Part shown: positions 17,927 through 25,486 of the stretch, piece by piece
Layout of the letters: the number at the start of each line of letters is the position of its first letter
Numbering within the stretch: position 1 is the first letter of the stretch
From: Allobosea sp. WAO
GTDB taxonomy: Bacteria > Pseudomonadota > Alphaproteobacteria > Rhizobiales > Beijerinckiaceae
DNA length: 64,000 nt
Direction: 5' to 3'
NCBI RefSeq assembly: GCF_001509835.1
Contig: NZ_JXTJ01000016.1
Span: 1 to 64,000 of the forward strand
Notes under the pieces: model-generated
Database searches by the model: none
What the model was told of the DNA's origin: nothing
The model's input: only the letters and a program-made list of their open reading frames with translations
Made by a program: the position numbers and the translations under genes

Positions 17927-18868
17927 CTATTCCGCCCGGCCGAGCGGCTCGCCGACGCCGGTGCGGGCGGTTATCAGCTCGTAATGCTCGACGCGGCGAT
18001 GGGCCGCGAAGTTGAACATCGTCTCCTTGCCGAAGCGGGTGGCGTCGAGATCGCAGCCATGGACGAGCAGGCCATCATCGTCATGGTCGAGCTCGCCGAC
18101 GATCTTGCCGTCCGGCCCGGCGATCAGCGTGCCGCCGAAGAGGGGATAACCGTCCTCGACGCCGGCCTTGGCCACCGCGACGACCCAGGTCGCGTTCTGA
18201 TAGGCGCCGGCCTGCACCGACAGGCGGTGATGGAACATGCGGTCGGCCAGGGTCTCGGTCTTGGAATGGCCGTTGACGGTCGGGGTGTTGTAGCCGAGCA
18301 CGACCATCTCGACGCCCTGCAGGCCCATGACGCGATAGGTCTCGGGCCAGCGCCGGTCATTGCAGATCGCCATACCGACAAGGCCGCCCTCGAAGTTCCA
18401 GACCGGGAAACCGCGGTCGCCGGGCTCGAAATAGCGCTTTTCGAGATGCTGATGCGCCCTGGTCGGGTCGAGCTCGGCATGGCCGGGCAGATGCACCTTG
18501 CGGTACTTGCCGACGATGGTGCCCGCCCGGTCGACCAGGATCGAGCTGTTGAAATGGCGGCCTTCCGGCGTCAGCTCGGCATAACCGAAACTCATGGCCA
18601 TGCCGAGACGGCGGGCTGCGTCGAAGAGCGGCTGCGTATCGGGCCCGGGCATCGCGGCCTCGAACCACTGGTCGGCCTCGGCACGATCCTCGCAGTACCA
18701 GCGCGGGAAGAAGGTGGTCAAAGCGAGTTCGGGATAGACGATGAAATCGGCGCCACGCGCCTTCGCCTGCTCCATCAGCGCGATCATCCGTCGCACGACC
18801 GAGGCGCGATCATCGGCGCGATGGATGGGGCCGAGCTGAGCCGCTGCGACGGTGAGAAGGCGCGACAT
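17927..18868 (-). CDS. N-carbamoyl-D-amino-acid hydrolase (nitrilase superfamily)
   Basis: A 313-residue nitrilase-fold enzyme closely resembling Agrobacterium D-carbamoylase (304 residues). It hydrolyses N-carbamoyl-D-amino acids to the amino acid, CO2 and ammonia. The catalytic triad is visible as Glu47 (YPELALTTFFPRW), Lys124 (YRKVHLPGH) and Cys169 (AICNDRRWPE). HLEKRYFEPGD and YNTPT are also shared with the Agrobacterium enzyme. The ATG at 18868 with AAGGAG 9 bases upstream is chosen over an in-frame start 16 codons earlier. It is transcribed divergently from the LysR gene, with an ATAA-N7-TTAT operator candidate between them. Its products fit downstream of the hydantoinase-like enzyme encoded at 25487. 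Confidence 0.92.
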   Translation of the reverse strand: MSRLLTVAAAQLGPIHRADDRASVVRRMIALMEQAKARGADFIVYPELALTTFFPRWYCEDRAEADQWFEAAMPGPDTQPLFDAARRLGMAMSFGYAELTPEGRHFNSSILVDRAGTIVGKYRKVHLPGHAELDPTRAHQHLEKRYFEPGDRGFPVWNFEGGLVGMAICNDRRWPETYRVMGLQGVEMVVLGYNTPTVNGHSKTETLADRMFHHRLSVQAGAYQNATWVVAVAKAGVEDGYPLFGGTLIAGPDGKIVGELDHDDDGLLVHGCDLDATRFGKETMFNFAAHRRVEHYELITARTGVGEPLGRAE

Positions 18869-18965
18869 CGGGGAAGACTCCTTGGAACGGCGACAGCCGG
18901 ATCGAACGGGCCGCAATCTAGCCGAGTGCCTTCAGAACAAGCATATGCTATTTCTCTGCTCACAC

Positions 18966-18980
18966 ATAAGCGGATGTTAT
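18966..18980. promoter_or_regulatory. LysR-type operator candidate, copy 1 (ATAA-N7-TTAT)
   Basis: ATAAGCGGATGTTAT is an interrupted inverted repeat fitting the LysR T-N11-A rule. Including one more base on each side it reads CATAA-N7-TTATG. It lies between the divergent D-carbamoylase and LysR genes, immediately before the probable LysR start, as expected for autoregulation. The same arms and spacing recur at 19948 and 26926. Confidence 0.7.
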
Positions 18981-18990
18981 GCGCATGGCG

Positions 18991-19896
18991 ATGAATCTCC
19001 GGCAGATCGAGATGTTCCGCGCGGTCATGGCGACGGGCTCGATCAGCGGCGCCGCAAGGCTGCTCTCGGTCTCCCAGCCGGCGATCAGCCGGCTGCTTTC
19101 CTATACCGAGGATCGGCTCGGACTGACCCTGTTCGAGCGGGTCAAGGGGCGCGTCCAGCCGACGCCGGAGGCGCGGCTGCTCTTCGCCGAGGTCGAGCAG
19201 GTCCATCAGGGCGTCACGCGCGTCAACGAGATGGCGGAGGAGCTGCGCCGCGGCAGCGCCGGCTCGGTCAGGCTGCTGGCGAGCCCGAGCGTCGGCCATA
19301 TGCTGGTGCCGAAGGCGATCGCGCGCTTCCGGCAGTCCCACCCGGATGTGCGCGTCGAATTCGAGATCCTGACGCTGACGGACCTGATCGCGCGCATCGC
19401 CAGCCATCGCGCCGACCTCGCCATCACCTCCATGGCCGTCGACGATGCCAGCGTGAAGGCGGAACAGCTCGCCGAAGGGCGCCTGCGCGTGATCTTTCCG
19501 GAGGGGCACCCGCTCGGCGCCAACAGGGTGCTGAAACTGGCCGATCTCGTGCCCTATCCGATGATCGGCTACGGCTCGCAGACACCCTACGGCATGATCG
19601 TCAACCGGGCGCTCAGCGCCGCGCCGAAGCCGATCCGCTTCAACGCGCAGGTGCGCTTCACGCCAAATGCCTGCTGCCTGGTCCAGGCCGGCGGCGGCAT
19701 CGCGATCGTCGACGAGTTCGTGCTGCTCGACAATGCCTGGCCTAATATCCGCTCGCGCCCACTGGTGCCGAAGACGACGACGCGGCCGCATCTGCTCTCC
19801 TCGCGGATCGAGCCCCTGTCGCGCGTGGCCCGCAGCTTCGTGCGCGATCTCAGGGAGATGGTGCCGTCATCGCCCGACTCCGCTACGCTCGACTGA
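18991..19896 (+). CDS. LysR-family transcriptional regulator
   Basis: A regulator of about 301 residues with an N-terminal winged HTH (MNLRQIEMFRAVMATGSISG, residues 1-60, with SQPAISRLL as the recognition helix) and a C-terminal periplasmic-binding-protein-like effector domain. Upstream in-frame ATGs at 18979 and 18985 exist; 18991 gives the typical LysR beginning MNLRQIE and leaves the operator candidate at 18966-18980 outside the coding region. It is divergent from the D-carbamoylase gene and precedes the ABC importer. The three repeated ATAA-N7-TTAT sites around it suggest that it controls the whole locus to 26836. Confidence 0.9.
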   Translation: MNLRQIEMFRAVMATGSISGAARLLSVSQPAISRLLSYTEDRLGLTLFERVKGRVQPTPEARLLFAEVEQVHQGVTRVNEMAEELRRGSAGSVRLLASPSVGHMLVPKAIARFRQSHPDVRVEFEILTLTDLIARIASHRADLAITSMAVDDASVKAEQLAEGRLRVIFPEGHPLGANRVLKLADLVPYPMIGYGSQTPYGMIVNRALSAAPKPIRFNAQVRFTPNACCLVQAGGGIAIVDEFVLLDNAWPNIRSRPLVPKTTTRPHLLSSRIEPLSRVARSFVRDLREMVPSSPDSATLD

Positions 19897-19947
19897 GGCG
19901 CGGCAGAGCGATCCCGGCCCGATGCGCAGCCGACATGCAGCCATTCC

Positions 19948-19962
19948 ATAACCGAAGATTAT
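19948..19962. promoter_or_regulatory. LysR-type operator candidate, copy 2 (ATAA-N7-TTAT)
   Basis: ATAACCGAAGATTAT, flanked by C and G to give CATAA-N7-TTATG, has exactly the arms and 7-base spacing of copy 1. It lies about 80 bases before the ATG of the importer binding protein and about 50 bases after the LysR stop, so it probably controls the importer-amidohydrolase operon. Confidence 0.7.
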
Positions 19963-20043
19963 GTACTGCAGCGAAATTGGTATTTGATTCGATCACCGTC
20001 CCCGCTGTTTCTGTCGAAAGGGGAACCAGAAAGGACGACCACA

Positions 20044-21051
20044 ATGTCGAAGACCAAGTCGAGCGCTTTCACCGCCGTCTTCAGCGCCGCCATCGCGCTC
20101 ACCGCCCTGCCCGGCGCCGCGCACGCCGCGGACAAGGTGCATCTCATGCTCGACTGGATTCCGACGGGCGACTACGCGCCCTACTATGCCGGCATCGCCT
20201 CGGGTATCTACGAGCGCAACGGCATCGAGCTGCGGATCAGCAAGGGCAACGGCTCGGGCGACACGCTGAGCAAGGTCGCCGGCGGCGCCGCCGAGATCGG
20301 CATGGCCGACGTCTCCGCGCTGTTCACCGCCCGCCAGCGTAGCTCGGTGCCGCTGAAGATGATCGGCGCCGTCTACGCGCACTCGCCGCATTCGCTCTTC
20401 GTGCGCAAGGATTCCGGGATCACCACCTTCACCGGGCTCGAAGGCAAGAAGATCGGCATCACGCCCGGCAACAGCCATCGGCTCTATTTCCCGGCCGTGG
20501 CGGCTGCCGCCAAGACCGATCCCAACAAGATCGAATGGGTGACGGTCGACGGCTCGGCGATGGGCCCGCTGCTGATCAGCGGCAAGGTCGACGCCATCCC
20601 GTCCTATTCGACGAACTTCTATTACCAGAACAAGCAGGCCCAGAAGGCCGGCAAGGAGCTCGCCTTCCTGCCCTTCGTCGAGGCCGGCTTCGCGATCTAT
20701 TCGCTGGCCTTCCACACCACCGAGGCGAACATCAAGAACCGCCCGGAGATGCTGAAGAACTTCATGAAGGCGACGAGCGAGGCTTGGGAAGCCGCCCGCA
20801 AGGATCCGCAGGCCACCTGCGAAGCCCATGTGAAGGCGATCCCGCAGGTCGATCTCGACGACTGCCTCGGCAGCCTGAAGGCGACGCTCGGCTTCATCTT
20901 CACCGACCATGCGAAGGACGCCGGCGTCGGCGGCATCACCGCCGAGCGCCTGAACAAGACCTATGAGGTCGTGGCCCAGGCGCAGAGCCTCGACCCGAAG
21001 ACCGATCCGGCGAGCGCGGTCGACATGTCCTTCCTGCCGCCCAAGAAGTGA
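20044..21051 (+). CDS. ABC importer substrate-binding protein, NMT1/THI5-like
   Basis: A 335-residue periplasmic binding protein with a signal peptide (MSKTKSSAFTAVFSAAIALT..., cleavage near AHA-ADK at residue 28). The mature part begins KVHLMLDWIPTGDYAPYYAG, the NMT1/THI5-like pattern shared by pyrimidine-precursor, nitrate, sulfonate and riboflavin binding proteins. Proteins of this kind beside hydantoinase genes are often assumed to bind pyrimidines or hydantoins; the ligand is inferred. The ATG at 20044 follows AAAGGA by about 7 bases; the longer frame from 19984 adds 20 residues before the signal peptide and is rejected. It is the first gene of the operon after operator copy 2. Confidence 0.9.
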   Translation: MSKTKSSAFTAVFSAAIALTALPGAAHAADKVHLMLDWIPTGDYAPYYAGIASGIYERNGIELRISKGNGSGDTLSKVAGGAAEIGMADVSALFTARQRSSVPLKMIGAVYAHSPHSLFVRKDSGITTFTGLEGKKIGITPGNSHRLYFPAVAAAAKTDPNKIEWVTVDGSAMGPLLISGKVDAIPSYSTNFYYQNKQAQKAGKELAFLPFVEAGFAIYSLAFHTTEANIKNRPEMLKNFMKATSEAWEAARKDPQATCEAHVKAIPQVDLDDCLGSLKATLGFIFTDHAKDAGVGGITAERLNKTYEVVAQAQSLDPKTDPASAVDMSFLPPKK

Positions 21052-21088
21052 ACGCAGCGGACCAGCCAGCCGCCGCCGGAGAACAAAG

Positions 21089-21868
21089 ATGATTGAAATA
21101 AACGGAGCCGGCCAGGTCTTCGGCTCGGTCGGCAACGGCGGCGTGCGCGCGCTCGACGGGATCGACCTTTCGATCCGGGACCGCGAGATCGTGACGCTCG
21201 TCGGCCCCTCCGGCTGCGGCAAGTCCACGCTGCTGCGCCTGATCTCCGGCCTGGTGCCGCCGAGCGAGGGCAACATCACCATTAACGGGGAGCGGGTCAC
21301 CGCCCCCCGGCAGGACACCGGCATCGTCTTCCAGGCGCCGACCCTGCTGCCCTGGGCGACCATCATGGAAAACGTGATGTTCCCCTCCACCATCATGGGG
21401 CGCGCCGACGAAGCGGCGCGCAAGCGGGCCAAGGACCTCCTGGCCGTCGCGGGGATCGCCGACTTCGCCGATCACCGGCCGCGCCAGCTCTCCGGCGGCA
21501 TGCAGCAGCGCGCCGCGATCTGCCGGGCGCTGGTCCACGATCCCGGCATCCTGCTCATGGACGAGCCGTTCGGCGCGCTCGACGCGCTGACCCGCGAGAT
21601 CATGACGATCGAGCTGCTGCGGATCTGGGCGAACGCGCCCAAGACCATCGTCTTCGTCACCCATTCCATTCCCGAGGCGGTGATCCTGGCGGACAGGGTC
21701 GTGGTGATGTCGCCGCGCCCCGGGCGGATCGCCGAGATCATCGATGTCGACCTGCCGCGCCCGCGCGACTTCGCCATGTCGGGCCATCCGGAATTCCAGC
21801 GCTGCGCCGGCCGCATCCGCGAACTGATCTTCGGCGAGCAGGGAGCGCGCTTCGATGTCGAACACTAA
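21089..21868 (+). CDS. ABC importer ATPase (SsuB/TauB/ThiZ-like)
   Basis: A 259-residue ATPase with Walker A GPSGCGKST (about residues 43-51), LSGGMQQRAAICRAL as signature, Walker B ILLMDEPFGALDALTRE and an H-loop VTHSIPEA. This sequence type pairs with NMT1/THI5-like binding proteins. The ATG at 21089 follows GGAGA, 38 bases after the binding-protein stop. The frame is open upstream into the previous gene but without the ABC N-terminus. Its end overlaps the permease gene by 14 bases. Confidence 0.92.
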   Translation: MIEINGAGQVFGSVGNGGVRALDGIDLSIRDREIVTLVGPSGCGKSTLLRLISGLVPPSEGNITINGERVTAPRQDTGIVFQAPTLLPWATIMENVMFPSTIMGRADEAARKRAKDLLAVAGIADFADHRPRQLSGGMQQRAAICRALVHDPGILLMDEPFGALDALTREIMTIELLRIWANAPKTIVFVTHSIPEAVILADRVVVMSPRPGRIAEIIDVDLPRPRDFAMSGHPEFQRCAGRIRELIFGEQGARFDVEH

Positions 21869-22643
21869 ACTCCAGGGTCTGCTCGGAGCCAGCCGCGAAT
21901 TCCTGATCCCGCTCGTCGCGCTTATCGTGCTGATGGCGATCTGGGAGGTCAGCGTCCGGGCCTTCGCCATCCCCGAATACCTGCTGCCGGCGCCCTCCCG
22001 GATTTTCCAGGACACGGCGGCAATGGGCCCCGCGCTCGGCGAGCACACGCTGGCGACGCTCCGGACCGTGCTCTTCGGCTTCCTGCTCTCGATCGCGGTC
22101 AGCTTCCCGCTCGCCGTGCTGATCTCCTCCTCGCGGCTGGCAGCCGATGCGATCTATCCGCTGCTGGTGCTAACCCAGTCGGTGCCGAAGGTCGCGATCG
22201 CGCCGATCCTGGTCGTGGTGCTCGGCCCCAACGAACTGCCGCGCGTGATCGTGACCTTCCTCGTCGCCTTCTTCCCGCTGGTGATCTCGATGACGACCGG
22301 CCTGCTCGCCGTGCCGCCGGAGCTGGTCGAGCTCGCACGCTCGTGCCGGGCGACCAAACTGCAGGAACTGCTGCGGGTGCGCCTGCCCTATTCGATCCCC
22401 TTCGTATTCTCGGGCCTGAAATCGGCGATCGCGCTCTCGGTGGTCGGCGCCGTGGTCGGCGAATTCGTCGCCGCGGAAAAGGGTCTCGGCTACCTCATCA
22501 CCTCGGCGACCGCCTTCTTCAAGGTCCCGGTGGCCTTCGGGGCCATGCTGATCCTCGCACTGCTCGGCATCGTGCTATTCCAGCTCATCGTCGTGGCCGA
22601 GCGGGTGTTCTTCCCCTGGGCAGCCGCCGAGCAGCGGCGCTGA
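21855..22643 (+). CDS. ABC importer permease (SsuC/TauC-type)
   Basis: A 262-residue inner-membrane permease of the BPD_transp_1 family with about six hydrophobic spans. Its coupling motif is ELVELARSCRATKLQELLRVRLP (residues about 156-178), the EAA loop. SIPFVFSGLKSAIALSVVGAVVGEF follows, as in SsuC/TauC permeases. The 14-base overlap with the ATPase gene implies coupled translation. It completes the importer encoded with 20044 and 21089 and is followed 14 bases later by the amidohydrolase gene. Confidence 0.92.
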   Translation: MSNTKLQGLLGASREFLIPLVALIVLMAIWEVSVRAFAIPEYLLPAPSRIFQDTAAMGPALGEHTLATLRTVLFGFLLSIAVSFPLAVLISSSRLAADAIYPLLVLTQSVPKVAIAPILVVVLGPNELPRVIVTFLVAFFPLVISMTTGLLAVPPELVELARSCRATKLQELLRVRLPYSIPFVFSGLKSAIALSVVGAVVGEFVAAEKGLGYLITSATAFFKVPVAFGAMLILALLGIVLFQLIVVAERVFFPWAAAEQRR

Positions 22644-22657
22644 GAAGGAAACGCGTC

Positions 22658-24166
22658 ATGACCACCAGCCCGCTCTACACGATTGTCCGCAACGCCCTCG
22701 TCCTGCTGCCGGGCAAGGCGCAGGCCGAGCCGGTCGATCTCTTGCTCGAAGGCGACACGATCCGCGAGATCGGCCCGCGCGGCATGTCGGCCCCTGCCGA
22801 TGCGGCGATCGTCGACGCCGCCGGCAAGCTCGTCCATGCGGGGCTGATCAATGCCCACACGCACGGGCACGGCGCCCTCGCCAAGGCGATGGGCGACCGC
22901 TGGACGCTCGAGCTGCTGCTCGCCGCCGGTCCCTGGATCAGCGGCAATCGCAGCCTCGAAGACAAGTATCTCAGCGCCACGCTCAACGGCGCCGAGATGG
23001 TGCTGAAGGGCACGACCGCCTGCTACGACCTGTTCTTCGAGGTGCCGGCGCCTTCGGTCGAGGGCATGTCGGCGATCGCGCAGGCCTACCAGGATGTCGG
23101 CATGCGCGCGACGATCGCGCCGATGGTCGCCGACAAGACGCTCTACGAGGCCATTCCCGGCCTCTACGACGCCCTGCCAGAGGCGCTGCGCAGCGCGGTC
23201 GACCGCTTCCGCATGCAGCCCTATGCCGAAACGCTGAAGGGGTTCGAGGCCTTCGTGACGCAGACGCGGATCGACAGCGAGCGGCTGAAGATCGCGCTCG
23301 CCCCGACGATCCCGCTGCACTGCTCGGACGAGTTCCTCGGCGCCTGCCGCGACTGTGCCAGGCGCTTCGGCCTCGGCCTGCACAGCCATGTCTCGGAATC
23401 GAAGATCCAGGCGCTGTCGGGCGTGAAGCGCTATGGCCGCACCCTGACTGCCCATCTCGACAAGCTCGGCCTGCTCGGCCCCGATTTCACGGTGGCGCAC
23501 GGTGTCTGGCTCGACCCGGACGACATGCGCATCCTCGCCGGGCACGGCGCCTCGGTCGCGCATAATCCGGCGAGCAATATGCGCCTCGGCAGCGGCCTCG
23601 CCGATCTCAGGGCGATGCTCGATGCGGGCGTCAATGTCGCGATCGGCACCGACGGCTCGAACAGCGGCGACAACCAGAACATGTACGAGGCGACGCGGCT
23701 CGCCTCCTTCGTCTCGAAGGTGCGCGGGCCGGACATGCACCAGTGGCTGACCACGCCGGAAGCGCTGCATGCGGCGACGGAAGGCGGCGCCCGCGCGCTC
23801 GGCTTCCAGGGCAAAATCGGGCGCATCGAGGCCGGCTACAAGGCCGACCTCGTCTTCGTCGATCTCGGCCATATCAACTGGCTGCCGCATAACCGTACGG
23901 TCAACCAGATCGTCCATGTCGAGGACGGCACGGCGGTGCGCGACGTGATGATCGGCGGTCGCTTCGTCGTGAAGGACGGCCGCCTGCTGACGATCGACCT
24001 CGCCAAGCTGGCCCGCCAGGCGGAAGCTGCCCGCGAGCGGCTTGAAGCGGTCAACGCGCCGATGAAAATCCTGGCCGAGAAGCTGCAGGAGGCGGTGGCG
24101 AGCTTCTGCATCGGCCTCGCCCGCGAGCCCTATCAGGTCGAGCGCTACGGCGCGCCACTGCGCTGA
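22658..24166 (+). CDS. Amidohydrolase, ATZ/TRZ deaminase-like family
   Basis: A 502-residue metal-dependent amidohydrolase of the ATZ/TRZ (atrazine chlorohydrolase, guanine/cytosine/S-adenosylhomocysteine deaminase) group. Metal and catalytic residues are visible: HTH at 67-69, HSHVSES (His244, Glu247), AHGVW (His281) and GTDGSNSGDN (Asp332). It should hydrolytically remove an amino or other leaving group from an N-heterocycle in the cytoplasm. AAGGAA precedes the ATG at 22658 by 7 bases; the frame runs upstream only inside the permease gene. It is the last gene of the importer operon, followed by a strong terminator. A C-terminal tail of about 60 residues (AEAARERLEAVNAPMK...) extends beyond the barrel. 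Confidence 0.88.
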   Translation: MTTSPLYTIVRNALVLLPGKAQAEPVDLLLEGDTIREIGPRGMSAPADAAIVDAAGKLVHAGLINAHTHGHGALAKAMGDRWTLELLLAAGPWISGNRSLEDKYLSATLNGAEMVLKGTTACYDLFFEVPAPSVEGMSAIAQAYQDVGMRATIAPMVADKTLYEAIPGLYDALPEALRSAVDRFRMQPYAETLKGFEAFVTQTRIDSERLKIALAPTIPLHCSDEFLGACRDCARRFGLGLHSHVSESKIQALSGVKRYGRTLTAHLDKLGLLGPDFTVAHGVWLDPDDMRILAGHGASVAHNPASNMRLGSGLADLRAMLDAGVNVAIGTDGSNSGDNQNMYEATRLASFVSKVRGPDMHQWLTTPEALHAATEGGARALGFQGKIGRIEAGYKADLVFVDLGHINWLPHNRTVNQIVHVEDGTAVRDVMIGGRFVVKDGRLLTIDLAKLARQAEAARERLEAVNAPMKILAEKLQEAVASFCIGLAREPYQVERYGAPLR

Positions 24167-24172
24167 AACACC

Positions 24173-24204
24173 ACTCCCCTCGGCCGCAAGCGGCCGAGGG
24201 GAGT
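24173..24204. terminator. Bidirectional hairpin terminator between convergent operons
   Basis: A perfect 14-bp GC-rich stem (ACTCCCCTCGGCCG / CGGCCGAGGGGAGT) with a 4-base CAAG loop lies between the stops of the convergent genes ending at 24166 and 24236. It could serve both strands; no long T-run follows on either side. Confidence 0.75.
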
Positions 24205-24235
24205 ATGGACTACTCGAACCGTCCGCCGAAACGGC

Positions 24236-25480
24236 TCAGTTCAGGCGTTCATCGAGCAAGCGCACGGTCTGTGCGAGGACGCGGGCACCATCTCCCGCCT
24301 GCTCGGGCGTGATCGATTCCTCCGGTGCATGGCTGCGACCGTCGAGGCAGGGCACGAAGATCATCCCGATCGGCCCTGTGCGGGCGACGAAGACGCCGTC
24401 ATGGCCGGCACCGCTCGGCAGGTCCCGCGTCGCGAGCCCCAGCGATGCCGACGCATCGGCGATGGCCTTGCGGATCTCGTGGGCGCAGGCGGTCGGCGCG
24501 ACATGGCTGATCGGCTCGGACGTGACCGTGAGGCGCAGTTCCTCGAGCGCCGGCCTGAGGTCACGCACCAGCGCCTCGCCGAAGGCCTTGACCGCAGCCT
24601 CGTCGCCGGAGCGCACTTCGAGGGTCATCACCGCCTCGCCCGGCACGGCATTGGCCGCATTCGGGCTGACCTCGATCCGCCCGAAGGTGGCGACGAGCGG
24701 CTGGTTGTCGCGCGCCGTCGCCAGCGCGCGGCGATAGGCGGCTTCGATCAGCCGGGATGCACCGACCAGCGCATCGGCCCGCAGCGGCATCGGCGTCGCC
24801 CCGGCATGGTCGGCCCGGCCCGTGACGGTGATGCGCTCGCGGCGGATGCCGACGATGTCAGTGACGATGCCGATCGGCACCGCCTCGCTCTCCAGCACGC
24901 GGCCCTGCTCGATATGGACCTCGACATAGGCCGTGACGCTGCCCGCCGGACGCACCACCGAGGCCAGTTCCTCCGGGCGACCGCCGACGAAGGCGATGCC
25001 TTCGCGCAAGGTCATGCCGTCCGGCCGGCTGAGCGCCAGATGCTCGGCGCTGAGCGCACCGGCGAGGCCGCGGCTGCCGATGCAGGACAGGCCGAACTCG
25101 CTCGGCTCCTCGGCCAGGAAGTCGACGATCTCAAGCGTGTGGCGCAGCCTCTGCCCGTTTTCGGCGAGGCTCTGCGCCACTTCCAGCCCGGCGAGCACGC
25201 CGAGGATGCCGTCATAGCGCCCACCGGAGGGCACCGTGTCGGAATGCGAGCCGATCAGGATCGGCTTCAGCGCGGGATCGCTCCCGGGCAGGCGGCCGAT
25301 CAGATTGCCGGCGGCGTCGATCGCGGTTTCGAGCCCGACGGCACGGAACTCGGCCGTCAGCCACTCCCGCCCTTCGAGGAAGCGCGGCGTGAAGGAGCGC
25401 CGCGTCCAGGGGCGCTCCGGGTCGGTGATCCGCGACAGCGCTTCGAGGCGACGCCAGAGGCGGCTTTGGTCGATCGACAT
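24236..25480 (-). CDS. M20-family amidohydrolase: N-carbamoyl-L-amino-acid hydrolase / allantoate amidohydrolase
   Basis: A 414-residue di-metal enzyme of the AllC/AmaB/beta-ureidopropionase group, which hydrolyses N-carbamoyl or ureido amides to release CO2 and ammonia. Expected metal ligands are present: His79 and Asp90 (GSHSDTVPSGGRYDG), Glu125 (DFLAEEPSEFG), His189 (VEVHIEQG) and His384 (DGRSHAPEE). A lid/dimerisation domain follows about residue 210 (TVTGRADHAGATPM). It is 6 bases downstream of the hydantoinase-like gene and certainly in its operon, so it probably takes that enzyme's ureido product. With the nitrilase-type D-carbamoylase at 17927 the locus covers both stereochemical types. 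Confidence 0.9.
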   Translation of the reverse strand: MSIDQSRLWRRLEALSRITDPERPWTRRSFTPRFLEGREWLTAEFRAVGLETAIDAAGNLIGRLPGSDPALKPILIGSHSDTVPSGGRYDGILGVLAGLEVAQSLAENGQRLRHTLEIVDFLAEEPSEFGLSCIGSRGLAGALSAEHLALSRPDGMTLREGIAFVGGRPEELASVVRPAGSVTAYVEVHIEQGRVLESEAVPIGIVTDIVGIRRERITVTGRADHAGATPMPLRADALVGASRLIEAAYRRALATARDNQPLVATFGRIEVSPNAANAVPGEAVMTLEVRSGDEAAVKAFGEALVRDLRPALEELRLTVTSEPISHVAPTACAHEIRKAIADASASLGLATRDLPSGAGHDGVFVARTGPIGMIFVPCLDGRSHAPEESITPEQAGDGARVLAQTVRLLDERLN

Positions 25481-25486
25481 GGCAGA

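Noticed and set aside
22343..22657. Upstream extension of the amidohydrolase frame
   Set aside because: Inside the permease gene; sequence is Arg/Gly-rich and unlike the family.
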